Source: Cliona cf. orientalis
Lineage: Eukaryota > Porifera > Demospongiae > Clionaida > Clionaidae
Length of the DNA stretch: 64,000 nt
Assembly (NCBI GenBank): GCA_963930775.1
Contig: OZ005689.1
Span: 34,913,194 to 34,977,193, forward strand
Direction of reading: 5' to 3'
In this document: positions 21,377 through 32,324 of the stretch, one piece after another
How positions within the stretch are numbered: position 1 is the first letter of the stretch
Layout of the letters: the number at the start of each line of letters is the position of its first letter
The notes under the pieces: model-generated
What the model was told of the DNA's origin: nothing
Seen by the model: only the letters and a program-made list of their open reading frames with translations
Database searches by the model: none
Position numbers and translations under genes: made by a program

Positions 21377-22020
21377 GTAGTGAATGAATTTGTCTTACCC
21401 ATCTCTTCAGACATGTGCTGGCTGTAACTACATAGCTTCTCCTGTCCCTAAATCGAAGATGAATAACCATTGCAACACTTTGGCAAACGGGTTGGATATT
21501 ATGTAGCATAACTGATGAACCAACCAAAGTACACACCAGTGATAAATGCAAACTGTCAAACCATACTAATTTGACACGATAGCCAGATCAACAGAATATC
21601 ATTGTTTATTTGTAATAATATAATATTGGGAAGCATGTGACCAACAAATATTCCGACGAATCCACCAAATCATTTCCAGGTTCGTAGCTATCCAAGCAGT
21701 TACACGAACACCCTACAGTGAATGAGTTTGTCTCATCGATATCTGCTGACATGCATTATAACTGCCTAGCTTTCCTTGTCTTTAAAATGAAGATGACACT
21801 TTCCAAAAATATTAATTTTTTAAACAGGGTGGATATTTATGCAGCACAGCTGATGGACCAATACCAGGGATAAATGCATGCACACGGTAAAACCTGAACG
21901 TCTATTTACACCAATGGTGACACGATAGTCAGATCACATCATATCATGCATTGTCTATTTGTTTTCATAGCACGTGACCAAAGAACATTACGAAGAGTCC
22001 ACCAAAATTATTCCAGGCTA
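21377..22020 (+). repeat. Tandem duplication, unit about 340 bp
   Basis: The stretch from 21377 (AGTGAATGAATTTGTCTTAC) and that from 21718 (AGTGAATGAGTTTGTCTCAT) run in parallel through shared landmarks. These are a GGGTGGATAT/GGTTGGATAT block, a GATGGACCA/GATGAACCA block, a CACGATAG-CAGATCA block and TCCACCAAA-TCATT/TTATTCCAG. The copies differ by many substitutions and small indels, so the duplication is old. Confidence 0.65.
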
Positions 22021-22321
22021 TAGTAGCTATTCAAGAAGCTACAGCAACTAGCTGCTACTGCTGCAAATATACTAGGATAGCTGCCTCTCTCCATCTGTGC
22101 TAACAAACCAGTTGCGCTTTGGTAACGTGTCCTGCTGTGGTTCAGAGGAATCACTAACTCTACTATGCCTGTGCTAACTGGCTGTCAATATATGATCAGC
22201 TAACTGCATGTGAAAGAAGACAACAAACTCATGCTAGATACGATATTATGCAGTGAAGTACTATGCACCTGAATGGTCAATTTTGACCCTTAATTGAGAT
22301 GCTCATGAGAGCTTGGCGCCT

Positions 22322-23680
22322 ATAATCATAGAGTCGGTAGACTCTATAAGTAGGGATGGCCCGGATATGCCATATATGTAATACATTACAAATACCCAAA
22401 TATCTCAAAATCGGTAATTTTATGAAATTTCTAAGTGTGAAAATCAGAATCTCCAGCAAATTATCTATCTAACAAGACCAAGATCATTCATCAAATCAAT
22501 TGTACACGCCAGAACCAGATGTTCAAAAAAATGGCCATTTCTCATTCTTTCTTTCTTTCTTTCTCATTTCCAGGGCTAACTCAAGACTGTCAGGACCTCT
22601 CACCTTAGTTTTCTTATAAATCCACTCTATTTTGTAGCGCGCAGTGCAGTGGCACGCTAGTTTGGCATCATCTAGACAGTTACGTAATAGTGGGTGTGTA
22701 CGGTGCATTAACAATTGGGTGTGTCTGATACGCCATTTTAAAAATATAATGCGCATGCTTGGAATGGGTTGCCATGGTGAAGTCATGTGACTGCGCCTGG
22801 CCCCAGGCGTAAGGCGAGGTCTAGCGCTATCGCTAGTGCGTGCAGCAGTACGCTGGCTTGATCATGGATATGAATATGAAGGTGCAGGGCTCGAAGAGCG
22901 GTAAGGCACTAGGCATAGGCGAGCTACTTGCTAGTGCGTGCAGCGCTAGTGCTCCGCTGGATCGATCATAGATATCATACCATCGCAAGACTCGACTCAG
23001 GAGCGGCCCAGATCATAAAATTTAATATGTCAGTTAGCTAGCTGCTGTCAACAATAAAACTTAGAACTTGATTTTCTCCCTAAGCGGAAGAGTCTCATCA
23101 CTACTTGGGCCGCCTAAAGTAGCCTTCTTTGTCAGCCTGCTTCACTGTCTACGAGGCATATGAACGCAAGTTAATGAGGGGCGTGGCTACGAATTTTGCA
23201 AACTTCGGTACCTCCCATCTTCCACTTAATTACACTGAACAAAAATTGTGAGCAAATCATGTGAGATGGCATTGATAAAGTACACTAAGTGCATTAAAAA
23301 AGAACAGAAACAAGTATAAAAACAATTGAGTAAAATTGAAGAATGAAGTAGGGATGGCAGGATCAAAAAGTATACAAACAAGAGATATCGCAAATACTAT
23401 ACATCCCTACGCTTGCTTTTTGAGGGATGCAAAAATAACCAGTAATAATGCGATTGAATCAAAACTGATAAACCCAAACCATCGTGACAACTAGGGAACA
23501 ACCTGAATGTCTCAGAGTCCCATATACCACACTCAACAAACACGTTGAAATTAATAGGTGCATAATAGTCGAGAAAAGCAAGCGTAGGGATGTATAGTAT
23601 TTGCAAAATCTCTTGTTTGTATACTTTTTGATCCTGCCATCCCTACTTCATTCTTCAATTTTACTCAATTGTTTTTATAC
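22322..23680 (+). mobile_element. Family D repeat, long copy 1, ending in a long hairpin
   Basis: The left end (ATAGAGTCGGTAGACTCTAT) matches 20028 and 42770. It proceeds through a (TTTC)n tract at 22542-22563 and a block with TAAATCCACTCTATTTTGTA, both shared with the copy at 42766-44079. The right end is a hairpin with arms of about 100 bp (23314-23412, 23578-23680). No coding frame is credible. Confidence 0.65.
23314..23680. repeat. Long hairpin with matched arms, copy 1
   Basis: The left arm (AAGTAGGGATGGCAGGATCA and flanks) and right arm (TGATCCTGCCATCCCTACTT) are almost perfect inverted copies. The innermost part of the arms, GAGATATCGCAAATACTA against the complement of TAGTATTTGCAAAATCTC, is specific to this copy and differs from the arms at 43708-44079. 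Confidence 0.8.
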
Positions 23681-24832
23681 TTTAATATTATAAGAGTATC
23701 AGACCATCTCACTATACTATATACTATACCATGCCCTACACTCATCACAAGTGTATCTACAATGCTATATAGCTAGCTACTGATTTCCAGTCCCCTAACG
23801 ACAAATCCTTCACCTCTACCACTATACTGGGACGGACTGAGATGGGCGTACACGGAAATTCAGCTTTAGCGACACTCCATACAGTCACAAACCACCCAAG
23901 AAACACTAGCTGTATAGCTACACCTGAGTAGCTACATGTACGTGGCTACACCGCTATGGGTAACCGAGTAGCTATGCTGACGCTATATCATAGATGCAAA
24001 CTGCTGCTACTGTGCAGACTGATTCCCTCTTCTGGACGAACTCCATGACATGAAGCCTCCCTAGAAATTAACATAGCGGCTGGATCCTCCAACACTTCTT
24101 AATTGAGTGACCAGTCCAATATCTAAACCGAACACTTAAGTGAAGCTGAGGTTGATTAAGTCCTCAATTGCAAGACTTAGTAATGATCATCCAGATAACT
24201 GAGCCCTCCATACTCAATGTTGATCATCCACATACAACTAAACCCCCAATACTCAACAATGATCATCCAAATAAATGTACACCTAAACCCTCAATACTCA
24301 TCCAGATATACGTATACTAAGCCATCAAAAACTCAATGATGATCACTACGCCACAATAAATCAACTCCACATTATATCAATCTACCCAACTTAACACTAC
24401 TAGCTGTTTTGGAGCAGATTTCATGCCAAAAGAATAATTAAAAGCTACATGCCTTGACATACACATTTCCCACACCTGCAATTATTTTGCTATCTTGATC
24501 AACTGAAGATACTCCTTCCTTACTAGCATGACATAGCACCCAACTGTGAACCCCAATCCAAATACTGACTGTTATTAACTGGGGTGCCAGTCTTGATCCG
24601 GTTTTTTCCTCTCCATTTTCCTCAAAAGAGGTTTTTCTGAGAGGTTTTTTTTCCCATGAGTGTGCCGGCCACACACTCTAAATAAATGTCTCTTTTCTTA
24701 GGGCCCACCCCAGGAACTTATCATTTTCGTTGTAGCCTTGTGAACAGTGGATTGTGTGTTGTGTTCTGTTGGATATAATCACTTAGTAGGCAGTGTGCAC
24801 TCTCGCATAGTTGCCCACCAACCAAGTATGGT
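23681..24832. other. Gene-free; degenerate minisatellite at about 24180-24345
   Basis: Four imperfect units of about 43 bp contain TGATCATCCA, a variable stretch, then CC(C)(T)CAATACTCAA. The rest shows no gene or inverted-repeat element. Confidence 0.4.
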
Positions 24833-25054
24833 ATGATAGGCATGCGCTACGCATGGAACATGCGCATGCCGCTAAGACGGGAGTGGGAAGTGGCGAAGGT
24901 CAGGAAACATGAAACTAACTTATGGAAGAGAAGAGTGATTGAGGCCATACACATCAAGAGCATGCCCCATACCTCAAATCTAGACTGTGGACTACACCTC
25001 AACCCCATATGGCTACCGATTCTACATAATAATATTATAAGTAACTGCATCACT
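24833..25054 (+). pseudogene. Penelope-like retroelement, C-terminal remnant
   Basis: The frame contains EWEVAKVRKHETNLWKRRVI, then EAIHI, then NLDCGLHLNPIWLPIL. The spacing of an R-R/K-x-x-E-A/S-I-x-I segment followed by N-x-D-x-G-x-x-L-x-x-x-W is what I know from the end of Penelope-like and related reverse transcriptases, after the GIY-YIG domain. No reverse transcriptase or GIY-YIG core lies upstream, so only the tail survives. About 1.3 kb downstream, beyond an inserted foldback element, is a hammerhead-like motif of the kind found in Penelope terminal repeats, which supports the assignment. Confidence 0.5.
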
Positions 25055-25401
25055 AATCATATCCTACAGCTTATCATTATTTACTTCCATTTGCACCTGC
25101 TTTTTGTAACTACCCCCTCCCCTCTCCTTTTGTGTACTCACCTGTCATCCTTGTCTCTGAGTATAATACCGCAGCTCATTTCAAAGGTCGCTTCTGATTG
25201 GTCAAACCAGCTAAAATTGGTCACGTGAAGGGGCGGGGTTTGGGTTTGGTATATATAGGGTTTTGTATGGAAGGGTTTGAAAACAGCTGCGGGATAGTTC
25301 GTCTCTGAACCGCTTGAAATCCACACAGGCACATACACCCCTCTCCTTTCAATTTTTTATGCCACACCCCCTCTCTTATTACACGCACAATCACCATGCA
25401 T

Positions 25402-26336
25402 TTTTTGGACTTAGCCTCGAACCCAGGCTCACTTTCGGGGGAGGGGAAAGAGAGCCTGGTACACACTGTCTGCGCATGCGCAAGGTTTACGGAGCAATTT
25501 CTAGTATAATTCGCCGGACACTATCGCTACCACGCGGTCGGACATGTACGGACAAGGTATACTAAGCAGCCGAAGTCGGTGAAGCTTAAAGACTCGATAT
25601 TTCTCTAGACTGTTATGCACCTATCAATATAATGCCCCACTACCCCCCTCCCGGGCGCTATAGGGGGCAATACAGGGGGATTGACATAGAAAACCAAGCC
25701 CCAGATAGGGGCATTTGACATGCATGTATTCGATATTTGTCAGATCCCCTATCATTTCCCCACCCTGGAAGGGGGATAGAGTGGGGATTTGACAGACGAG
25801 GCTGGCCCCACCTTACGGGAAGTTGACGAGTTCATTAGTCAAATCCCCACCTAGCCCCTATGGTGCCCGGGAGGGGGGTAGTGGGGCATTACATTGATAG
25901 GTACATTATATGCAAGACTTACTTCGTTCTCATCTCACTTTAAGCAAACCTTCACGAGCTTCAAAGACCTGACAAAGTCCTTTCGTTGCCGTTGGACAAC
26001 CGCTTGTATCGACAGTCCCGATTATTCACCAAAAAACTTTCACTAAAAGTGAGTAGAACTTCTTCTCGTAGCTTCTTTATTCTTCCTCTATCAATGTTGC
26101 TCGGTTATGACAGCTAGACTTGTCGCAACAAGTGTCCATAGCCCGAATTGCGGCCAATATAGACGATTTTTAGGCATACTTGTGGGGTCAAGGTTCACGT
26201 TTACGGATAGATAAACGGACAAAAATACGAATTCCCAGGATTTCTGGGAATTTTGGCGCATGCGCAGACAGTGTGTACCAGGCTCTCTTTCCCCTCCCCC
26301 CGAAAGTGAGCCTGGGTTCGAGGCTATTTTTGGACT
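25402..26336. mobile_element. Foldback element with 10-bp target duplication (family F, copy 2)
   Basis: The element spans 25412-26326. Its ends TAGCCTCGAACCCAGGCTCA and TGAGCCTGGGTTCGAGGCTA are inverted over about 80 bp, including a GGGGAGGGGAAAGAGAGCCT block. The direct repeat TTTTTGGACT flanks it exactly (25402-25411, 26327-26336). It carries a later MITE insertion at 25616-25904 and splits the Penelope remnant from its hammerhead motif. Confidence 0.85.
25616..25904. mobile_element. Nested MITE, second member of the CACCTATCAAT family
   Basis: TGCACCTATCAATATAATGC at the left and GCATTACATTGATAGGTACA at the right are inverted ends. GTCAAATCCCC-type blocks face each other in the interior, as in 17184-17442. 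Confidence 0.75.
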
Positions 26337-26357
26337 GTGCTTCCTGTTTTAGTGTAA

Positions 26358-26394
26358 CCAGCCGATGCAGACCAACGTGGTCGAAACGTACTGG
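26358..26394 (+). ncRNA. Hammerhead ribozyme-like motif, probably inactive
   Basis: The order CCAG / CCGATGC-A / GACCA-ACG-TGGTC / GAAA / CGTA / CTGG fits a minimal type I hammerhead. Stem I is CCAG with CTGG, stem II is GACCA with TGGTC, then come the invariant GAAA and a very short stem III before a GUA cleavage triplet. Minimal hammerheads of this shape occur in Penelope-like elements. Two core positions deviate from CUGAUGA (second base U to C, last base A to C), so self-cleavage is unlikely. Confidence 0.5.
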
Positions 26395-26439
26395 AAATTG
26401 ATGTTTCACTGATGCTACGATAAAATTAATAAATATTAT

Positions 26440-26900
26440 CAGTAACAGAACCTTCCTCCTCCCCAGTGATAGCAATACAAACCTAGCGTTCCAAGCCCAG
26501 TAAATCAGGCGACATGCATACAGTTCGATAGTCAGGAAAGGCGAGAACAGTATCAGTATAAAGCCATATACTCACACAAATAGAGATCATCTCACAACTA
26601 TAAGATTACACACGACAGACAGACACAAAACTTACCAATCAATGCCAATTATCTCGGCAGTGTGCAGACAGAGTTCACGTGGTACGATGGACGATATGCG
26701 CGTGCGCAGATGGACAGGGGAGGGGCTGATGCATGCGCATTTGGCAGGGGTGGGGCTGAAAGCACGATCTTTGACCAATTGACGACCGATAGCCGATACC
26801 AAACGGAGTCATTACAACACTAAAAATGCTCAGCAAAGGATAAGCGGCAAAAAGAGAATTATGTGAGCGCTTCTGGGGCGATTTCAGTGTGTATATACCA
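26440..26900 (+). repeat. Family C repeat
   Basis: AACCTAGCGTTCCAAGCCCA, GCGCGTGCGCAGATGGACAG and GCTCAGCAAAGGATAAGCGG mark a block shared with 17610-18190 and 56430-56980. No coding frame or clear termini were seen. Confidence 0.6.
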
Positions 26901-27145
26901 CTGGATTTATACTATTGTGTCACATGATTATACCATAAACAATCCAAGTTCTAAGTGAACATCAACTCCAATAGTTGATGCACAGGCAGAACAACAACAT
27001 GGATATTATATATAAGAAGTAGAAACAAGCAGATGGTAGGAAATGACTGCACCAATGCGGAAAGAAAACCTTCTTGCGCATAAAGAAAGAACCAGCCATT
27101 GCATACATACATAAATATGCCTTCACATGCATCACCAAGGAGTTC

Positions 27146-27179
<34 letters not shown>

Positions 27180-27879
27180 GCAGGCTCACTGATGGACTGA
27201 AAAACAGAAGATCTATAAATTATGGTTACAGTATTTCTATCTGTGAGTCTGTTATCTCGTTATATTCCATAGAACCTGTACCCATTCTTGTACACTGTGG
27301 AGGTGGGTGCATGTGGTCCCAGTTGTTCTTCTGCCATCAACTATGAAAATATTTTGACACCCGACTGATGCATCCATATCCCCATCCCCAAACATCATTG
27401 CTGAGGCTGAACTTCCCTTGAGATTCAGTTTAGGACAATAAGATACATTGTATGTGTAGTTGCTCTACCTCTCTCTCCCCGTGCATGTACTTGCTTTGTC
27501 GTAGTTCAAAGATAGATGCACGTTTTCTACACGGGATGCTAATTTTGAATTAGCTTAGTTAGCTTTTGTGGTTTTTTGTGACATGGACGGAAATTTTTAC
27601 AAGCAACCATAAAATCATAGTAGTGATTGCCATCCATAGCCTCCACTACTGGTCTAAATCTGCCAGCTTCACTACTGTATAGCAGGAAAATTTCGTGGTA
27701 GCATAATAATTATGGGAATTTTTGAAAAGGTCATGATACAAAAAGTGGACACGCCACTGATATTACAGGCATGTTTGGGTCAATGTGCATGCAAATGCTA
27801 GTAACATAACAAGATTACATGCAAAAGATTTCGTATAGGGTGTAGAGACAGCTAGGGACCCACAATATGCTCAGTTTCA
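26901..27879. other. Gene-free; GA microsatellite
   Basis: A perfect (GA)n tract lies at 27147-27177. I found no gene, inverted-repeat element or RNA gene in the remainder. Confidence 0.4.
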
Positions 27880-28120
27880 AGGATGCATGAAATTTGTGTC
27901 ATTGTTTACTTGATGAATCCAGTGCAGTGTTGCTGAAGCCTGCAATACAATCAGGTTTTAGTAGTTATCTGCTCTAAAGAAATCCGACTCACTTTTTTGA
28001 AGATAAGCTTCAGTGGAGTCTTTTGTAATGAAACACCAGTTGCAATACCTGCAGTGGAATAGTGGGAACCACCGACAGAACATGTGTTCTGTTTCGCTGT
28101 TATTGCAGCTCATCAGGGTG
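27880..28120. repeat. Inverted partner of 59080-59300
   Basis: Positions 27890-28062 are the reverse complement of about 59085-59250 (landmarks ACTTGATGAATCCAGTGCAG and CTTTTGTAATGAAACACCAG). The following 28072-28120 (GGGAACCACCGACAGAACAT) matches 59246-59300 in direct orientation. So one segment has been inverted relative to its neighbour. Confidence 0.6.
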
Positions 28121-28143
28121 GCGTACCCGAAAAATTAATCACA

Positions 28144-28327
28144 TACAGTAAATCGCGAATATTTTGTTGTTAAAATATTTTCGGACAGACAGGCTTGTGC
28201 AAAAATAGAACGCGAAAAAATACATAATATGCAATATTAAAGATATGGCGGTACAGAGCTGTTTGTCCGAAAATTATGTATTATTGCACGGAATGGTTGT
28301 GACACCAAATATTCGCGATTTAGGGTA
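28144..28327. mobile_element. TA-flanked MITE, AAATCGCGAATATTT termini
   Basis: TACAGTAAATCGCGAATATT at the left and AATATTCGCGATTTAGGGTA at the right are inverted with TA outside. It is about 180 bp, with no coding content. Confidence 0.7.
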
Positions 28328-28339
28328 CCAGTAACATTG

Positions 28340-28640
28340 CAGGGACAACTCAAAATTACAACTATCAGGAGTAAAAATATTCTGGAAAATCAGGATCATT
28401 GGGTGGCTAACTGTGATGATTTCTAATTGAAAGGGATAACAGTGCTCTGTCGACCTGGAACTGCTTTGCTGTTCAGTGATACACTCTGTCATAAATAGTA
28501 GTACATATGAAGCACTTCATCGTATCCTCATAAAAGAGAGGAAAGTATGACCTTCCTTGACCCTTACACCTAGACAGTGTGACTACAAGCACCATGCTAC
28601 AATGAAACACATCAATATGACCGCCAGTTTTAGAGATAGA
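28340..28640 (-). repeat. Decayed fragments of the large transposon
   Basis: Parts match the arm of the intact element (ATTACAACTATCAGGAGTAA as at 32470; GTCGACCTGGAACTGCT as at 31842). 28545-28635 is the reverse complement of about 40550-40640 (CACACTGTCTAGGTGTAAGG). The order differs from the intact element, so it is rearranged. Confidence 0.5.
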
Positions 28641-28873
28641 GAGGGAAGGTATATCCGTGAAATCATATTACACTCATTCTCGTTCTGCCAGTGTTAGTGT
28701 AACAAGAATGAGTCTCAAAATCTGTAACCTAAGCACAGCTACAGTACACCCAAACCCAAACTGAACGGAACCCAGGGCATGACCGCATTCTAGGACTGCC
28801 AATCAGTGCAAAATCACAGGTTTTATGGGGTTAAAGGTGAATCCAAGTCCAGTCCAGTGAATAGAGATTACCA

Positions 28874-29047
28874 CCTCAAAGCTGTGGGCAATGCTCTCAC
28901 CACAATCTTCATTAGACAGAGAGCAGGCAGCAGCATGCCTCAAAGCTGTGGGGAAAACCTTCTTCATTAGACAGAGAGCAGGCAGCAGCATGCCTCAAAG
29001 CTGTGGGGAAAGCCTTCTTCATTAGACAGAGAGCATGCAGCAGCATG
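28874..29047 (+). repeat. Three tandem copies of a 55-bp unit
   Basis: Units begin CCTCAAAGCTGTGGG at 28874, 28938 and 28993 and end with CAGCAGCATG. Units 2 and 3 differ at two or three bases; unit 1 has 9 extra bases. The array lies directly upstream of the Pro-rich gene promoter. Confidence 0.8.
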
Positions 29048-29073
29048 CTGCTTTCTTGCAGTGCCTAGGTGCC

Positions 29074-29083
29074 TATATAAATA
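29074..29083 (+). promoter_or_regulatory. TATA box of the Pro-rich gene
   Basis: TATATAAATA lies 52 bp upstream of the ATG at 29126. An initiator-like TCATTCACATC at 29106-29116 sits about 30 bp downstream of it, the usual spacing, leaving a 5' untranslated region of about 20 nt. Confidence 0.55.
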
Positions 29084-29125
29084 CCCCCTGACAGCTACCA
29101 AAGTCTCATTCACATCACTGGGAAG

Positions 29126-30925
29126 ATGGGACAACATTTATCAAGTAATATAAGGATACAATACTACCTTGAAAAGTTTATCCTCTAGTCTGACTTGCAG
29201 GGTATGTTGCAGATGAGCTGAAGGATAGGGAGAGAGAGGTGCAGCACCTACAGCAGCTACAACAGCAGCTTGGTCTTAGAGGTACTATATGTAGTTATAG
29301 GCTATATGTGCTTCACTATAGGCTGCATGCTTCACTATGTATAGTCATTAATCACTAATACTTTCTAGGCCAGCGATACCAGCCATATAAGATTAAAAAA
29401 GGCAAAAGAACATCTCAGGTACGTGTAAGTTCAAATGACAAAGAGCAATATATAATATTATAAGCTGACATTCTAATGACCCTCAAACTAGAGGATTGAT
29501 AGCAACATATAATTATTTCTCCCAATACAGAAATCACAAACTTACCTTGTCTCTCATCCATCACAATCAATCCCTCCTCCACCAGCTGGTCAGCGACCCT
29601 CTGCTCTTCCTATGGCTGGTCAGTGGCTCTCTGCTCCTCCTCCTCCAGCAGCAATGACTCCTCCTCCAACTGGTCAGTGGCCCTCTGCTCCTCCTCCAGC
29701 AGCAATGACTCCTCCTCCTCCGGCTGGTCAGTGGCTCTCTGCTCCTCCTCCTCCAGCAGCAATGAGTCCTCCTCCAACTGGTCAGCGGCCTTCTGCTCCT
29801 CCTCCTCCAGCAGCAATGAGTCCTCCTCCTCCGGCTGGTCAGTGGTCTTCTGCTCCTCCTCCAGTAGCAAATCTTTCTCCTCTGGCTGGACAATGGCCTT
29901 CTGCTCCTCCTCCACCAGGAATGAGTCCTCCTACGGCTGATCAGTGGCCTTTTGCTCCTCCTTCTCCAGCAGCAATGAGTCCTACTCCTCCTCCAGCTGG
30001 TCAGTGGTTTTCTGCTCCTCCTCCAGTAGTAAATCTTTCTCCTCTGGCTGGACAATGGCCTTCTGCTCCTCCTCCACCAGGAATGAGTCCTCCTACGGCT
30101 GATCAGTGGCCTTTTGCTCCTCCTTCTCCAGCAGCAATGAGTCCTCCTCCTCCGGCTGGTCAGTGGCCCTCTGCTCCTCCTCCTCCGGCTGGTCAGTGGC
30201 CCTCTGCTCCTCCTCCTCCGGCTGGTCAGTGGCTCTCTACTCCTCCTCCCCCAGCAATGAGTTCTCCTCCTCCAGCTGGTCAGCGGCCCTCTGCTCCTCC
30301 TCCCCCAGCAATGAGTCCTCCTCCTCCAGATGGTCAGCGGCCCTCTGCTCCTCCTCCACCAGCAATGAGTCCTCCTCCTCCAGCTGGTCAGTGGCCTTCT
30401 GCTCCTCCTCCACCAGCAATGAGTCCTCCTCCTCCGGCTGGTCAGTGGCCCTCTGCTCCTCCTCCTCCGGCTGGTCAGTGGCTCTCTGCTCCTCCTCCCC
30501 CAGCAATGAGTCCTCCTCCTCCAGCTGGTCAGCGGCCCTCTGCTCCTCCTCCACCAGCAATGAATCCTCCTCCTCCAGCTGGTCAGCGGCCCTCTGCTCC
30601 TCCTCCACCAGCAATAAGTCCTCCTCCTCCAGCTGGTCAGTGGCCCTCTGCTCCTCCTCCACCAGCAATGAGTCCTCCTCCTCCGGCTGATCAGCGGCCT
30701 TCTGCTCCTCATCCTCCAGCTGGTCAGTGGCCCTCTGCTCCTCCTCCACCAGCAATGAGTCCTCCTCCTCCAGCTGATCAGCGGCCTTCTGCTCCTCCTC
30801 CTCCGGCTGGTCAGTGGCCCTCTGCTCCTCCTCCTCCAGCAGCGAGTCCTCCTCCGCCAGCTCCACCAGTTACGCAACCTACTCCACCAGCTCCTGTTTA
30901 TGGTCATAACTGCATAATATGCTAA
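29126..30925 (+). CDS. Pro-rich tandem-repeat protein with N-myristoylation and CaaX-like signals
   Basis: Four exons, 29126-29144, 29201-29281, 29369-29418 and 29531-30925, join with consistent phases (1, 1, 0) and give 514 residues. The start MGQHLS matches the N-myristoylation consensus (Gly2, Ser6). Residues about 7-35 are helical and Gln/Leu/Glu-rich (DELKDREREVQHLQQLQQQL), probably a short coiled coil, followed by a basic patch (KIKKGKR). Exon 4 encodes more than 20 units of about 17 residues based on PPPPAGQWPSAPPPPAMS, a polyproline matrix suited to SH3, WW, EVH1 or profilin binding. The protein ends CIIC, which fits a CaaX prenylation box. Together this suggests a membrane-tethered scaffold; the partners are unknown. 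The DNA repeat (CCTCCTCC) opens long frames on both strands, but the splice sites, promoter and terminal motifs support this one. I do not recognise an orthologue. Confidence 0.72.
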
Positions 30926-31951
30926 TATTTTGTGGTTTTAGTTATTTTCCAATAGAATTAAAATCAAGTTACTGTGAAATCTGGCTAATAAGCGCATGCA
31001 CTTACAGAAGTAAGTGGAGTGGTAGTATGATAAGGATATGCACTTATCCCTAGATTCAGTGGCGTAGGAACCACGGGAGTGCCGGGTGCTAGTCAATCAT
31101 ACCCACAATGATGGGCGTGATCAAAAACATGGCAGCATGGCTAGTATTAGCAAGCAAGAGTAGCCACTGTCCTCCAGCTAGTAGTGTACACCAATATTCT
31201 TCTATCTCATGCTATTTGTCCATGTCTCTTTGCAGGTGTGGCTTGAAAATCGTGAGCGAAATTCACCATGTGCATTGATTACATATCATTTGTGTAGCGC
31301 AACGCCCCTAGATTGGGTTGCCGTCATGAATAACTGTGAGGGCCCTCTCTGACTTTCCACAAAAATTATCCACCATATGGTACCGCATTTCCTTGAAATC
31401 ATATTTTACCCTCAAAATTCTGCCGCACATTCAGTCAATTTTGTAAACACAACACAATATAGGGTGACTAGGTGGATCCTAGACAAGAGGCAACAAAGAG
31501 AAAAAAGACAATCAAGTAGCAGTGGCTATATTCCAATATAATTATTACTTCTACTTTCTTGTTCAATTATAACCGCATACAATTACATAGATAAGCAAGA
31601 CATTCCACGGGCAACCACGTGAAATTTATTTCAAGGAACATAATATGGAATGTACACCATACATAATTATACAGTCGCTCAAACATTTTTATATCATCTA
31701 CATACCTACATGCAGTCTACTGTGGTGGTCACAGTTAACCTACACATACGGTACTACCCTCTCTCCACGTACCTGTGACTAGGAGCAGCTGTTGTGTGAC
31801 TACTTGAAGGATGATCTCTAATTGGAGGGGATAAGAGCTCTCTGTCGACCTGGAACTGCTCTGCTGTTCAGTGATACACTCATAAAATTAATAGTAGTAC
31901 ATATGAAACACTTCACCATATTCCCAGTAGCTGCATAGTTGTAGTGGTGCA

Positions 31952-32324
31952 CAGTGGCGTATCCAGGATTTAACAAAGGGGGGTGCTTAGCGATCTGCGC
32001 GCGAAGCGCGCGCGAAAATTTGGAGGCCACGCCCACTTTTGTTGACCACACCCACCGTTTTCGCCTGTTATTGGGTGTGCAATATTAAGAATCGCCCATG
32101 CTTTTCACTCTTCACCGCTCAAAAACCATGAAAACCGTTCAGGTGAGCAGCTACTAATGAACTAGCTAGCGATTTTGAAGCTTTAGTATAGCGTTTTTAT
32201 CTAGTAAAATGCTAGTGACATTATTTATCGATGTAAACTAAGGCATGTTAGCACTAATTAATTGCATGCCTCTGAGCCTTAGGGGGGTGCTCGAGCACCC
32301 TGAGCACCCCCCCTGGATACGCCA
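31952..32324. mobile_element. hAT-like MITE with 8-bp target duplication
   Basis: CAGTGGCGTATCCAGGATTT at the left and CCTGGATACGCCA at the right are inverted. The direct repeat GTGGTGCA flanks it (31944-31951, 32325-32332). The other arm of the large transposon lacks it and reads continuously there (42225-42245), confirming the insertion. An 8-bp duplication and CAGTGGCG ends are typical of hAT elements. Confidence 0.85.

Noticed and set aside
28874..29047. CRISPR-like array of 55-bp units
   Set aside because: The units are contiguous tandem repeats with no unique spacers, in a eukaryotic sequence.
29610..30866. Glu/Asp-rich - strand frames and Ser-rich + strand frames in the same repeat
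   Set aside because: Every frame is open because the repeat unit length is near a multiple of three and lacks stops. These are shadows.
29567..30907. 446-codon Arg/Ser/Trp-rich frame on the - strand
   Set aside because: It is the antisense reading of the CCTCCT repeat in the Pro-rich exon. It has no splice sites or promoter of its own, and the + strand model explains the region.
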